Part shown: piece after piece, positions 23,919 through 32,266 of the stretch
How the letters are laid out: each line of letters begins with the position of its first letter
Numbering within the stretch: the first letter of the stretch is position 1
DNA from: JBBCJM01 sp037190175
GTDB taxonomy: Bacteria > Pseudomonadota > Alphaproteobacteria > Rhodobacterales > Rhodobacteraceae
NCBI GenBank assembly: GCA_037190175.1
Contig: JBBCJM010000200.1
Span: 1 to 39,402, forward strand
DNA: 39,402 nt
Direction: 5' to 3'
Notes under the pieces: generated by a model
Databases searched by the model: none
Told to the model about the DNA's origin: nothing
The model's input: the letters and a program-made list of their open reading frames with translations, nothing else
Program-made: the position numbers and the translations under genes

Positions 23919-24220
23919 CCGCAGCCGGCCAGTTGAAACGGCTCGCCACCCGCGCCACGCCGCCGGTCACCATCCATGTGGACGGGGTGCCGGTGCAGGC
24001 GCGGGCGGGCGACAGCCTGCTGAGCGCGATCCTGACGGCGCGGCGCAGCCTGCGGGTGCACGAGTTCGACCACGGCCCGCGGGCGGGGTTCTGCGCCATG
24101 GGCGCCTGCCAGGACTGCTGGGTCTGGGTCGAGGGCGGCCAGCGGCTGCGCGCCTGCACCACCGAGGTGCGCAAGGGGCTGCGGCTTTCCACCGCCGCCG
24201 GAGGGGTGGGCCATGACTGA
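23915..24220 (+). CDS. [2Fe-2S] small subunit of an HcnABC/opine-oxidase-like complex
   Basis: 101 residues, the size of HcnA and of the N-terminal ferredoxin domain of heterotetrameric sarcosine oxidase alpha. TIHVDGVPVQARAGDSLLSA opens the beta-grasp fold. Cluster ligands: C-x4-C-x2-C-x12-C in FCAMGACQDCW...RAC. It would pass electrons from the flavin subunits encoded by the next two genes. Start ATG 23915 overlaps the ligase stop; its own end overlaps the next start by 8 bp (CCATGACTGA). Confidence 0.9.
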   Translation: MTAAGQLKRLATRATPPVTIHVDGVPVQARAGDSLLSAILTARRSLRVHEFDHGPRAGFCAMGACQDCWVWVEGGQRLRACTTEVRKGLRLSTAAGGVGHD

Positions 24221-25595
24221 CCCGCGGCAGGCCAGGGTGGTGATCGTGGGGGCCGGCCCGGCCGGGATCGGCGCCGCCGGGGTGCTGGCCGCCGCCGGCC
24301 TGCGCCCGGTGCTGCTGGACGAGGGGCGCGCGCCGGGCGGGCAGGGCTATCGCCGCTCGGACCCCGCGCTGGGGCTGCGGCTGGGCTATGCCGATGCCCC
24401 CGACTACCGCGCCCTGCACGCAGGGTTCGAGGCGCTGCGGCCGCGGATCGACTACCGGCCCGAGACGCTGGTCTGGTCGGTCGACGGGCGCACCGCCTTC
24501 ACCGCCACCCGCGGGCAGGTCGACACGGCGGGGCTGGACTACGACCGCCTGATCCTGGCCACCGGCGCCACCGACCGGATCGCCCCGGCGCCGGGCTGGA
24601 CGCTGCCCGGGGTCTGGTCGCTGGGCGGCGCGCAGGTGCTGCTGAAGGACCAGGGCTGCGCCATCGGGCGCGAGGTGGTGTTCTGCGGCTCCTCGCCCCT
24701 GCTCTACCTCGCGGCCTGGCAGTATCTGGAGGCCGGGGCGGGCCGCGTGACCATCCTGGACACCACGCCGTTCCGCGAAAAGCTCGCCGCCTCCGCCCGC
24801 ATCGCCCGGGTGCCGGCGGTGCTGCGGCAGGGGCTGGGGCTGATGGCGCGGCTGAAGCTGCGCGGGGTGCGCATCCGCCACGGGGTGGAGGGGCTGGAGA
24901 TCCGCGGCCGTGAGGGGGTCGAAGGGATCGCCTACCGCTGGCGGGGCCGCAGCCACGATCTGGCCTGCGACGCGGTGGCCATCGGCCACGGGCTGCGCTC
25001 GGAAACCCAGCTGGCCGAACTGGCGGGCTGCCTGCTGGCCTACGACCCCAGCTTCGACCAGTACCGGCCCGAGACCGATGCCGAGGGCCGCGGGGCGCCC
25101 GGGGTCTATCTGGCCGGCGACGGGGCGCGGATCGGGGGCGCGGTGGCGGCCGGACTGGCCGGACGGATCGCGGGCCACGCCTGCCTTTCCGACCTGGGCC
25201 TGCCCGTCGATGCCGCCGCCCTCGCCGCCCTGCGCCGCCGGCGCGATGCCTACCATGCCGCGCAGGACGGGCTCGCGCGCGCCTTCGCCTGGCCGCGCGC
25301 GGGGCTGGCGGCGCTGCCCGATGCCACGGTGCTCTGCCGCTGCGAGAACGTCTCGGCCGGCGAGGTGCGCGAGGCCGCCCGCGCGATGGCCGGCGCCCCC
25401 GACATCAACCGGATCAAGGCGCTGACCCGCTGCGGCATGGGCCGCTGCCAGTCGCGGATCTGCGGGCCGGCCGCCATCGAGGTCGCCGCCGCCGCGAGGG
25501 GAGAGCCGCCGCAGGACCTGACCCACTACCGCGCGCAGCCGCCGGTCAAGCCGGTGTTCATCCCGCCGCCGCAGACCGCGGAGGCCCCGCGATGA
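24213..25595 (+). CDS. FAD-dependent alpha subunit with C-terminal [2Fe-2S] domain (HcnB/OoxA-like)
   Basis: 460 residues, close to HcnB. N-terminal Rossmann fold VVIVGAGPAGIGAAGVLA (9-26), middle ILATGATDR motif, a second dinucleotide region and YLAGDGARIGGAVAAGLAG. The C-terminal BFD-like domain has C375-x-C377 and C407-x4-C412, which bind a further [2Fe-2S] centre. Together with the small ferredoxin and the DAO-type subunit it should form a membrane-linked or electron-acceptor-linked dehydrogenase for an amine, imino acid or opine. Hydrogen cyanide synthase (HcnABC), octopine/nopaline oxidase and D-hydroxyproline dehydrogenase all share this plan, so the substrate is not determined. Confidence 0.88.
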   Translation: MTDPRQARVVIVGAGPAGIGAAGVLAAAGLRPVLLDEGRAPGGQGYRRSDPALGLRLGYADAPDYRALHAGFEALRPRIDYRPETLVWSVDGRTAFTATRGQVDTAGLDYDRLILATGATDRIAPAPGWTLPGVWSLGGAQVLLKDQGCAIGREVVFCGSSPLLYLAAWQYLEAGAGRVTILDTTPFREKLAASARIARVPAVLRQGLGLMARLKLRGVRIRHGVEGLEIRGREGVEGIAYRWRGRSHDLACDAVAIGHGLRSETQLAELAGCLLAYDPSFDQYRPETDAEGRGAPGVYLAGDGARIGGAVAAGLAGRIAGHACLSDLGLPVDAAALAALRRRRDAYHAAQDGLARAFAWPRAGLAALPDATVLCRCENVSAGEVREAARAMAGAPDINRIKALTRCGMGRCQSRICGPAAIEVAAAARGEPPQDLTHYRAQPPVKPVFIPPPQTAEAPR

Positions 25596-26761
25596 CCGGC
25601 CGGATCGCGATCATCGGCGGCGGGGCCATGGGGGCCTGGACCGCGCTGCACCTCGCCCTGCGGGGCGCGCGGGTAACGATGATCGAGCGCAGCTTTCCCG
25701 GCGCGCAGGCGAGCGGGGTGAACTACGGCAACATGCGCATCCAGGGCCGGCAGATGGTGCAGATGCCGCTGTCGCTGCGGGCGCAAGGCATCTGGCAACG
25801 CTGCGACGAACTGCTGGGCGCCGATGTCGAATACCGCGAATGCGGCCACATGCTGCTGGCGCTGACCGAGGCGCATCTGGCCCGCAACGCCGAGTTTGCC
25901 GCCAGGGCCGCCGCCTTCGGCTACTTCCCCGAACAGCTGGACGCCGCCGAGCTGCGCCGCCGCTGGCCCTGGATCGCGCGCCATGCGCTGGGGGCCTCCT
26001 ACGCCCCGCGGGACGGTGCGGTGAACCCGCGGCTGGTGGTGCCCGCCATCGCGGCGCGACTTCAGGCGCTGGGGGTGCAGGTGCTGGCCCCGGCGCAGGT
26101 GGTGGGCGCGGCGCCGCAGGGCGCGGGGTTCCGGCTGGACCTGGGCGGCGGCGGTGCGGTGGTGACTGACACGGTGCTGAACTGCGCCGGCGCCTGGGCG
26201 CCCGAGGTCGCCGGCTGGTTCGGCGAGAGCGTGCCGCTGTTCGTCGCCGGCCCCACCGAGATGGTGACCGAACCGCTGCCCTTCTTCATGGGGCCGACCT
26301 TGCAGACGGTGGATGCCTCCATCGTCATCCGGCAGGTCGAGCGCGGCAATGTCATCGTCGCGGGCCATCCCCGCGGCCCGGCCGATGCGGTGCGGATGCG
26401 CTCGCGCATGGCCGGGGCCAAGACGCAGGTCAACCTGCAGCGCGTGGCCGACATGATCCCGCGGCTGGCCGGCGCCGCGGTGATCCGCACCTGGTCGGGG
26501 ATCGAGGGCTACCTGCCCGACCTGAACCCGGTGATGGGCCCCAGCGCCACCACGCCCGGCCTGTTCCACGCCTTCGGCTTTTCCGGCGGCGGGATGCAGC
26601 CGTCGCCGGCCGTGGGCGCGGTGATGGCCGAGCTGATCCTCGACGGCCGGTCCGAGACCCCGGTCGAGCCGTTTTCCATCCTGCGTTTCCGCGATGCCAC
26701 CCCGCAGGCCGAGGGGGTGGACATGGCCGAGGAATTCGACGCCGGCGTGGCCAGGACCTGA
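25592..26761 (+). CDS. FAD-dependent DAO-family amine/imino-acid oxidising subunit (HcnC/OoxB-like)
   Basis: 389 residues. FAD-binding motif IAIIGGGAMGAWTALHLA (4-21) with ER at the end of the second strand, then DAO-family landmarks NYGNMR, YAPRDGAVNPRLVVPAI, LNCAGAWAPEVA, and closing GIEGYLPDLNPVMGPS and FHAFGFSGGGMQPSPAVG. In the three-subunit enzymes this is the catalytic subunit that takes electrons from a C-N bond. ATG 25592 overlaps the alpha-subunit stop. The following 67-bp gap has a hairpin before the binding-protein gene. Confidence 0.9.
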   Translation: MTGRIAIIGGGAMGAWTALHLALRGARVTMIERSFPGAQASGVNYGNMRIQGRQMVQMPLSLRAQGIWQRCDELLGADVEYRECGHMLLALTEAHLARNAEFAARAAAFGYFPEQLDAAELRRRWPWIARHALGASYAPRDGAVNPRLVVPAIAARLQALGVQVLAPAQVVGAAPQGAGFRLDLGGGGAVVTDTVLNCAGAWAPEVAGWFGESVPLFVAGPTEMVTEPLPFFMGPTLQTVDASIVIRQVERGNVIVAGHPRGPADAVRMRSRMAGAKTQVNLQRVADMIPRLAGAAVIRTWSGIEGYLPDLNPVMGPSATTPGLFHAFGFSGGGMQPSPAVGAVMAELILDGRSETPVEPFSILRFRDATPQAEGVDMAEEFDAGVART

Positions 26762-26785
26762 CCCGCCGGCCGGCAGCCAGAACGA

Positions 26786-26802
26786 GGGCGGACCAACCGC
26801 CC
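26786..26802 (+). other. Intercistronic hairpin upstream of the second binding-protein gene
   Basis: GGGCGG, loop ACCAA, CCGCCC. No T-tract follows, so this is more likely an mRNA-stabilising or processing hairpin than a terminator; such stems often raise the amount of binding-protein message. Confidence 0.4.
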
Positions 26803-26828
26803 CGCCCCACCCAGCGAAGGAGGAAGTC

Positions 26829-28370
26829 ATGACGAAAGCAGACAACAGAACCCTCTCCCTGTCCCGCCGGGGCCTTCTGGCCGGCAGCGCCGGCCTGGCC
26901 GGCACGCTGCTGGCCACCCGCTTCGCGGCGGCGCAGGGGGCGCCCAACCGGGGCGGCACCCTGCGGGTGTCGTTCTCCAGCACCCCCGACAGCCTGGACC
27001 CGCAGCGCACGCTGGCCGCCTCGGGCCAGCAGGTCAGCGGCATGGTGTTCGACAACCTGACCCGGCTGGACGAAAGCGGGGTGGCCCAGCCGATGCTGGC
27101 CGAATCCTGGACCGCCGAGGCAGGCGCCACCGAATGGGTGCTGAACCTGCGGCAGGGGGTCAAGTTCCACCACGGCACCGAGTTCACCTCGGCCGATGTG
27201 GTGGCCACCATCGAGCGCGCCTATGCGCCGGATTCGACCTTCCGCTCCAAGGGCGCCTTCGGCCCGATCAAGGAGGCGCGCGCCGAAGGACCGCATGCCG
27301 TCCGCCTGGTGCTGACCCAGCCCTTCGCCGAGATCCCGGTGGTGGTGGCCGGGCGCTGGGCGCGCATCATCCCGCACGACGCCATCGACACGCTGGAAAC
27401 CGCGCCCTCGGGCACCGGGCCGTTCCTGTTCCGCAGCTTCGAGGCCGGCGCCAGCGTGCGGGTGGAGCGCAACCCCGACTACTGGATGGAGGGCCAGCCC
27501 TATCTGGACGCGGTGGAACTGGTGGGCATCAGCGAGCCCATCGCCCAGCAGGCCGCGATCCGCGGCGGCAACGTGGACATCCTGACCCAGATCCCGGTCG
27601 AGACCTTCCTGGCCCTGCGCAACGCGGGGGGCGTCAAGGTGTTCTCCAAGGTCACCGGCGCCTATCAGGTGATGATGACGCAGTCGAACATGGCGCCCTT
27701 CGACAACCCGCTGGTGCGCGAGGCCTTCCGCTATGTGCTGGACCGCGACCTGCTGGTGGCCTCGGCGCTCTTGGGGCAGGGGCAGGTGGGCAACGACGTG
27801 CCCTTCGCCATCGACAGCGAGTACCGGCCCGACCTGGAACAGCACAGGCAGGATCTGCCGAAGGCCCGGGCGCTGCTGGATCAGGCGGGGATCGGCGAGA
27901 TGGACATCGAGCTCTGGACCTGTTCGGAACGCCCGCCCACCCCGAAGATCGCGCTGGCCTTCCAGGAGGCGGCCAAGCAGATCGGGGTGAACGTCACCGT
28001 CCACGACGTGCCCTATGCGGAATATGCCGCCAACGTCGCCCGCAAGAAGCCGTTCTACACCACGGTGTGGAGCGCCTATCCCACCATCTACGAACGGCTG
28101 TGGCTGATGTACCGCTCGGGCGCGGGCTTCAAGTACGGCGAGGTCGAGGACGCGCCGGGGCTGGACGCGCTGCTGGACGGGATCATCTCGGAACTCGACG
28201 CCGACCGGCGGCGCGAGATGATCCGCGAGGCGGCGACCGTGATCCACAAGAAGGGCGAGCGGATCATCCCCTACATGACGATGTATGTGGGCGCCGCGAC
28301 CGAGCGGGTGCAGGCCTATGTCCCGCCCACCTACGACATCATCGACTTCCGCGAGGTCTGGCTGTCGTAG
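26829..28370 (+). CDS. ABC transporter substrate-binding protein, family 5, Tat-exported (second importer)
   Basis: 513 residues from ATG 26829, preceded by the strong site GGAGGAAG. N-terminal Tat signal SLSRRGLLAGSAGLAG, cleavage probably near FAAAQ (about 37). Family 5 core: GGTLRVSFSSTPDSLDPQ, MLAESWTAEAG, NLRQGVKFHHGTEFTSADV and VREAFRYVLDRDLL. It serves the permeases and double ATPase encoded right after it, making a complete second peptide/opine-type importer. It differs clearly from the first binding protein at 18007, so the two systems may bring in related but different compounds. Confidence 0.94.
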   Translation: MTKADNRTLSLSRRGLLAGSAGLAGTLLATRFAAAQGAPNRGGTLRVSFSSTPDSLDPQRTLAASGQQVSGMVFDNLTRLDESGVAQPMLAESWTAEAGATEWVLNLRQGVKFHHGTEFTSADVVATIERAYAPDSTFRSKGAFGPIKEARAEGPHAVRLVLTQPFAEIPVVVAGRWARIIPHDAIDTLETAPSGTGPFLFRSFEAGASVRVERNPDYWMEGQPYLDAVELVGISEPIAQQAAIRGGNVDILTQIPVETFLALRNAGGVKVFSKVTGAYQVMMTQSNMAPFDNPLVREAFRYVLDRDLLVASALLGQGQVGNDVPFAIDSEYRPDLEQHRQDLPKARALLDQAGIGEMDIELWTCSERPPTPKIALAFQEAAKQIGVNVTVHDVPYAEYAANVARKKPFYTTVWSAYPTIYERLWLMYRSGAGFKYGEVEDAPGLDALLDGIISELDADRRREMIREAATVIHKKGERIIPYMTMYVGAATERVQAYVPPTYDIIDFREVWLS

Positions 28371-28400
28371 GCCGATCCACCTGTTCCGGGAGCCACGGCC

Positions 28401-29342
28401 ATGGCGGAAATGATCCTGCGCAGGACCGGCCTTCTGGTCGTCATCCTGCTGTTCGTCTCGCTGATGACCTTCCTGATCGTGAACGTGCTGCCGGGCGACG
28501 TGGCCGTGGTGGTGCTGGGCGACGGGGCCACCCCGGACCAGGTGGAAACCCTGCGCGAGCGGCTGGGGCTGAACCAGCCGGTGCTGTGGCGGTATGTCGG
28601 CTGGCTGGCCGACATGCTGCGCGGCGACTTCGGCGCCTCGCTGCTCTACAACCAGCCGATCGCGCCGATCCTGGCCACGCGGCTGGTCAATTCCTTCATC
28701 CTGGCGCTGCTGGCGCTGGCGCTGGCCGTGCCGGTGGCGATCTTCCTGGGCACCGTCGCGGCGATGTACCGCGGCGGGCTCCTCGACCGGGCGATCTCGA
28801 CGCTGACCGCCATCACCTTCGCGCTGCCCGAATTCGTCAAGGGTCTGACGCTGATCCTGATCTTCGGCATCTGGCTGGAATGGCTGCCGGGCTCCAGCCT
28901 GATCCGCACCGGCCAGAGCCCCTTGTCGCAGCCGATCATCCTGATCCTGCCGGTGCTGACGGTGGCCATCGGGATGCAGCCCTATTTCGTGCAGATCACC
29001 CGGGCCGGGATGATCGAGGCCTTCGACAGCGACTATGTGCGCACCGCGGTGCTGAAGGGCCTGCCGCGCCGGGTGGTGGCGCTGAAGCACGCGCTGAGGA
29101 ACGGCATCCTTCCGGCCGTGGCGGTGATCGGCATGACGCTGGGCAATGCGCTGGGCGGGCTGGTGGTGGTGGAGACGGTGTTCTCCTATGCCGGCATCGG
29201 CCAGCTGATGGTCACCGCCATCGCGGCGCGCGACGTGCCGATCATCCAATCCACGGTGATGATCGTGGCGGCCACCTATGCGGTGGGCAACCTGCTGGCC
29301 GATCTGGTGTCGATCGCGCTGAACCCCCGCCTGCGGCATTGA
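28401..29342 (+). CDS. ABC transporter permease, DppB type (second importer)
   Basis: 313 residues, six predicted helices. Opening helix LLVVILLFVSLMTFLIVNVLPGDVA, LRERLGLNQPVLWRYVGW and DMLRGDFGASLLYNQP, then the EAA loop DYVRTAVLKGLPRRVVALKHALRNG (landmarks) and the late GGLVVVETVFSYAGIGQL. These are DppB/OppB-type features. 30 bp after the binding-protein gene and 8 bp before the second permease. Confidence 0.94.
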   Translation: MAEMILRRTGLLVVILLFVSLMTFLIVNVLPGDVAVVVLGDGATPDQVETLRERLGLNQPVLWRYVGWLADMLRGDFGASLLYNQPIAPILATRLVNSFILALLALALAVPVAIFLGTVAAMYRGGLLDRAISTLTAITFALPEFVKGLTLILIFGIWLEWLPGSSLIRTGQSPLSQPIILILPVLTVAIGMQPYFVQITRAGMIEAFDSDYVRTAVLKGLPRRVVALKHALRNGILPAVAVIGMTLGNALGGLVVVETVFSYAGIGQLMVTAIAARDVPIIQSTVMIVAATYAVGNLLADLVSIALNPRLRH

Positions 29343-29350
29343 GGTCTGCC

Positions 29351-30220
29351 ATGGCAACCCCCGACGCCATCCCCGCCCTCAGGGCCCGCCGCCGCGGCAG
29401 CTACCGCTTCCGCTGGATCGACCTGCCGTTGGCGGCGGTGGTGCTGGCGGTGCTGGCCATGCTGGCGGCGCCCGGCTGGATCGCCCCCTTCAGCCCCACC
29501 GGGTTCAACGCCGCCGCCTCGCTGACCCCGCCGGGGGGCGGGTTCCTGCTGGGCACCGACGAATTCGGCCGCGACCTGTTCAGCCGGATCGTGCACGGCG
29601 CCCGGCCCACGCTGGTGGTGGCCTTCGCCGGCGCGGCCCTGGGCGTGGCGCTGGGCACGGTGACCGGGATGCTGGCCGGCTATGCCGGCGGGCGCACCGA
29701 CGAGATCGTCATGCGCTTCATGGATGCGCTGATGTCGTTTCCGACCCTGATCCTGGCCACGCTGATCGTGGTCATGCTGGGCTCGAACCCGGTCAACGTG
29801 GTGGCGGCGCTGGCCATCGTGTTCTGGCCGCGCTCGGCCCGGATCGTGCGGGCGGTGGCGCAGGACGTGGCGCGGCGGTCCTTCATCGAGGCGGCCTGGG
29901 TGCGGGGCGAGAGCCACCTCTTCATCCTGTTCCGCGAGCTTCTGCCCAGCGTGATGGGCGTGGTGGTGGTGGACCTGTCCCTGCGGGTGACCTATGCCAC
30001 GATGCTGGCCGCCTCGCTGTCCTACCTGGGGGTGGGGGTGCATCCGCCGACCCCGGCCTGGGGCCTGATGGTCAAGGAGGGCCAGCAGTTCATCCAGTTC
30101 GCCAGCTGGCTGGTGATCGTGCCCTGCGTGGCCATCGCCGTGGTGGCGGTCAGCTGCGTGCTGCTGGGCGAGCGGCTGCGCGAGACGCTCTCCGCCCCCG
30201 ACCGCGGAGGCGCGGGATGA
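29351..30220 (+). CDS. ABC transporter permease, DppC type (second importer)
   Basis: 289 residues from ATG 29351. A basic cytoplasmic N-terminus (ARRRGSYRFR) precedes the first helix. LLGTDEFGRDLFSRIVHGARPTL, DALMSFPTLILATLIV, the EAA loop and AASLSYLGVGVHPPTPAWGLM are the DppC-family landmarks. The open frame extends far upstream but only as a shadow. Its stop overlaps the ATPase start (ATGA). Confidence 0.94.
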   Translation: MATPDAIPALRARRRGSYRFRWIDLPLAAVVLAVLAMLAAPGWIAPFSPTGFNAAASLTPPGGGFLLGTDEFGRDLFSRIVHGARPTLVVAFAGAALGVALGTVTGMLAGYAGGRTDEIVMRFMDALMSFPTLILATLIVVMLGSNPVNVVAALAIVFWPRSARIVRAVAQDVARRSFIEAAWVRGESHLFILFRELLPSVMGVVVVDLSLRVTYATMLAASLSYLGVGVHPPTPAWGLMVKEGQQFIQFASWLVIVPCVAIAVVAVSCVLLGERLRETLSAPDRGGAG

Positions 30221-32247
30221 ACGCCATCGCGCCCCTCCGCGCCGCCACCCGCGACGCCCTGCTGGTCGAGGACCTGTCGGTCAGCTATGGCCCGGTGCGG
30301 GCGGTGCGCAACGTGGGCTTCCGCATCGCGCCGGGCGAGGCCTATGGGCTGATCGGGGAAAGCGGCTCGGGCAAGTCGACCGTTGCCTTCACCGCCATGG
30401 GCTATCTGAACGGCGGGCGGGCCGCGGGCGGGCGCATCCTGCTGGACGGGCACGACATCCTGTCCCTGTCCGACCGCCGGCTGGAAAGCCTGCGCGGGCC
30501 GGTGGTCTCGATGGTCTACCAGGATCCGATGAACGCGCTGAACCCCTCGATCCGGGTGGGCGAGCAGGTGGCCGAGGGCATCCGCCACCACACCGGCGCC
30601 ACCCGGACGCAGGCGGCGGCAAGGGTGCTGGACCTGCTGGGGATGGTGAACCTGCCCGACCCCGCCGCCATCGCGCTGCGCTATCCGCACCAGCTGTCGG
30701 GCGGCCAGCAGCAGCGGATCGTCATCGCCATGGCCCTGGCGCTGAACCCGCGGCTCCTGATCCTGGACGAGCCCACCACGGGCCTGGACGTGACCACCGA
30801 GGCGGTGATCCTGGACCTGGTGACCGAGATCAAGCGCCGCGCGAACATGGCGCTGCTGTTCATCAGCCACAACCTGGGCGTGGTGGCGCGGATGTGCGAC
30901 CGGGTGGGGGTGCTCTATGCCGGCGCGCTGGTGGAGGAGGGGCCGACCGCCGACGTGCTGCGCCGACCGGCCCATCCCTATACCCGCGGCCTGCTGAACG
31001 CGATGCCGGCCGTCACCGCGGCGCATGAGATGGTGGGCATCCCCGGCAGCCTGCCCGACCTGGCCGCGGTGCCCGCGGGCTGCATCTTCCGCGACCGCTG
31101 CGCCATCGCCACCGCCGACTGCGCCCGCGAGCCCATCGCGATGGAGCCGGTGCGCGAGGGCCATTCCAGCCGCTGCCTGCGCTGGCGCGACTGCCTGGCG
31201 GCGCTGGGCGCCCCGCCGCCCGCCCCGGCCCGGCCGGCGCTGGCGGGCCGGCCCCCGCGGCTGGAGGCGCGCGGGGTGGTCCGCAGCTTTTCCGGCGGGC
31301 CGCGGCTGCCCTTCCTGCCGCCGCGGCCAAGGGTGCAGGCGCTGCGCGGCGTGACGCTGGATATCCGCGAGGGCGAGACCGTGGCGGTGGTGGGCGAGAG
31401 CGGCTCGGGCAAGTCGACCTTCGGCCGGCTGGTCGCCGGGCTGGACGCCACGCCCCGGGGAGAGATGGTCTTCGAGGGGCGCGACGTGTCCCGCTCCGCC
31501 CGCCGCCGCAGCACCGAGGACCAGCGGGCGATCCAGTTCATCTTCCAGAACCCCCAGTCGGCGCTGAACCCGCACCACACGGTCGAGGAGATCGTGGGCC
31601 GGCCGCTGCGGCTGTACCTGGGCCTCTCGGGCCCCGCGCTGCGGCAGAGGGTGGTCGAGATCCTGGCGGCGGTGCGGCTGGGCGAACGCTATCTGGCCCG
31701 CGCCCCGCGGCAGCTGTCGGGCGGCGAGAAGCAGCGCGTCTGCATCGCCCGCGCCTTTGCCGCCAACCCGCGCCTCGTGGTCTGCGACGAGCCGACCTCG
31801 GCGCTGGACATCTCGGTGCAGGCGGCGATCCTGCAGGAGCTGCGGCTGTTGCAACAGCGGTCGGATGAGGCCACGGCCTATCTCTTCATCACCCACGACC
31901 TGGGGGTGGTGCGCCAGATCGCCGACCGGGTGGCGGTGATGTACCTGGGCGAGATCGTGGAGTTCGGGCCGACCGCGGAGGTCTTCTCGCAGCCCCATCA
32001 TCCCTATACCGAGGCGCTGCTGGCCGCGGTGCCGCGGATCGACGGCCCGGCCTCCGCCATGCGGCTGGAAGGGTCGGTGCCCAAGCCCACCAGCCCGCCG
32101 CCCGGCTGCGCCTTCCACACCCGCTGCCCGCGGCTGGCCGGCGAGATCTGCGCGCGCGAGGTGCCGCCGCTGCAGCCGCGCGGCGAAGGGCACTGGCTGA
32201 AATGCCACCATTCCATCGAAACCCTGCGCCGCCTTCAGGCCAGATGA
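30217..32247 (+). CDS. Fused double ATPase of the second ABC importer (DppD-DppF like)
   Basis: 676 residues with two ABC domains. First: GESGSGKS (about 47-54), SGGQQQRI, LLILDEP, and the Cys-rich peptide-transporter extension (GCIFRDRCAIATADC). Second: GESGSGKS (about 393-400), SGGEKQRV, LVVCDEP, extension GCAFHTRCPRLAGEIC. The four cysteines of such extensions bind a [4Fe-4S] cluster in DppD/OppD-type proteins. Coupled to the permease by ATGA. 19 bp upstream of the flavoenzyme gene, which ties import and catabolism. Confidence 0.93.
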   Translation: MNAIAPLRAATRDALLVEDLSVSYGPVRAVRNVGFRIAPGEAYGLIGESGSGKSTVAFTAMGYLNGGRAAGGRILLDGHDILSLSDRRLESLRGPVVSMVYQDPMNALNPSIRVGEQVAEGIRHHTGATRTQAAARVLDLLGMVNLPDPAAIALRYPHQLSGGQQQRIVIAMALALNPRLLILDEPTTGLDVTTEAVILDLVTEIKRRANMALLFISHNLGVVARMCDRVGVLYAGALVEEGPTADVLRRPAHPYTRGLLNAMPAVTAAHEMVGIPGSLPDLAAVPAGCIFRDRCAIATADCAREPIAMEPVREGHSSRCLRWRDCLAALGAPPPAPARPALAGRPPRLEARGVVRSFSGGPRLPFLPPRPRVQALRGVTLDIREGETVAVVGESGSGKSTFGRLVAGLDATPRGEMVFEGRDVSRSARRRSTEDQRAIQFIFQNPQSALNPHHTVEEIVGRPLRLYLGLSGPALRQRVVEILAAVRLGERYLARAPRQLSGGEKQRVCIARAFAANPRLVVCDEPTSALDISVQAAILQELRLLQQRSDEATAYLFITHDLGVVRQIADRVAVMYLGEIVEFGPTAEVFSQPHHPYTEALLAAVPRIDGPASAMRLEGSVPKPTSPPPGCAFHTRCPRLAGEICAREVPPLQPRGEGHWLKCHHSIETLRRLQAR

Positions 32248-32266
32248 CGCCACCAGGAAACCAGCC

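Noticed and set aside
23915..26761. Calling the three-subunit flavoenzyme hydrogen cyanide synthase
   Set aside because: Sequence plan is shared with opine oxidases and hydroxyproline dehydrogenases; context favours catabolism, so only a family-level call is made.
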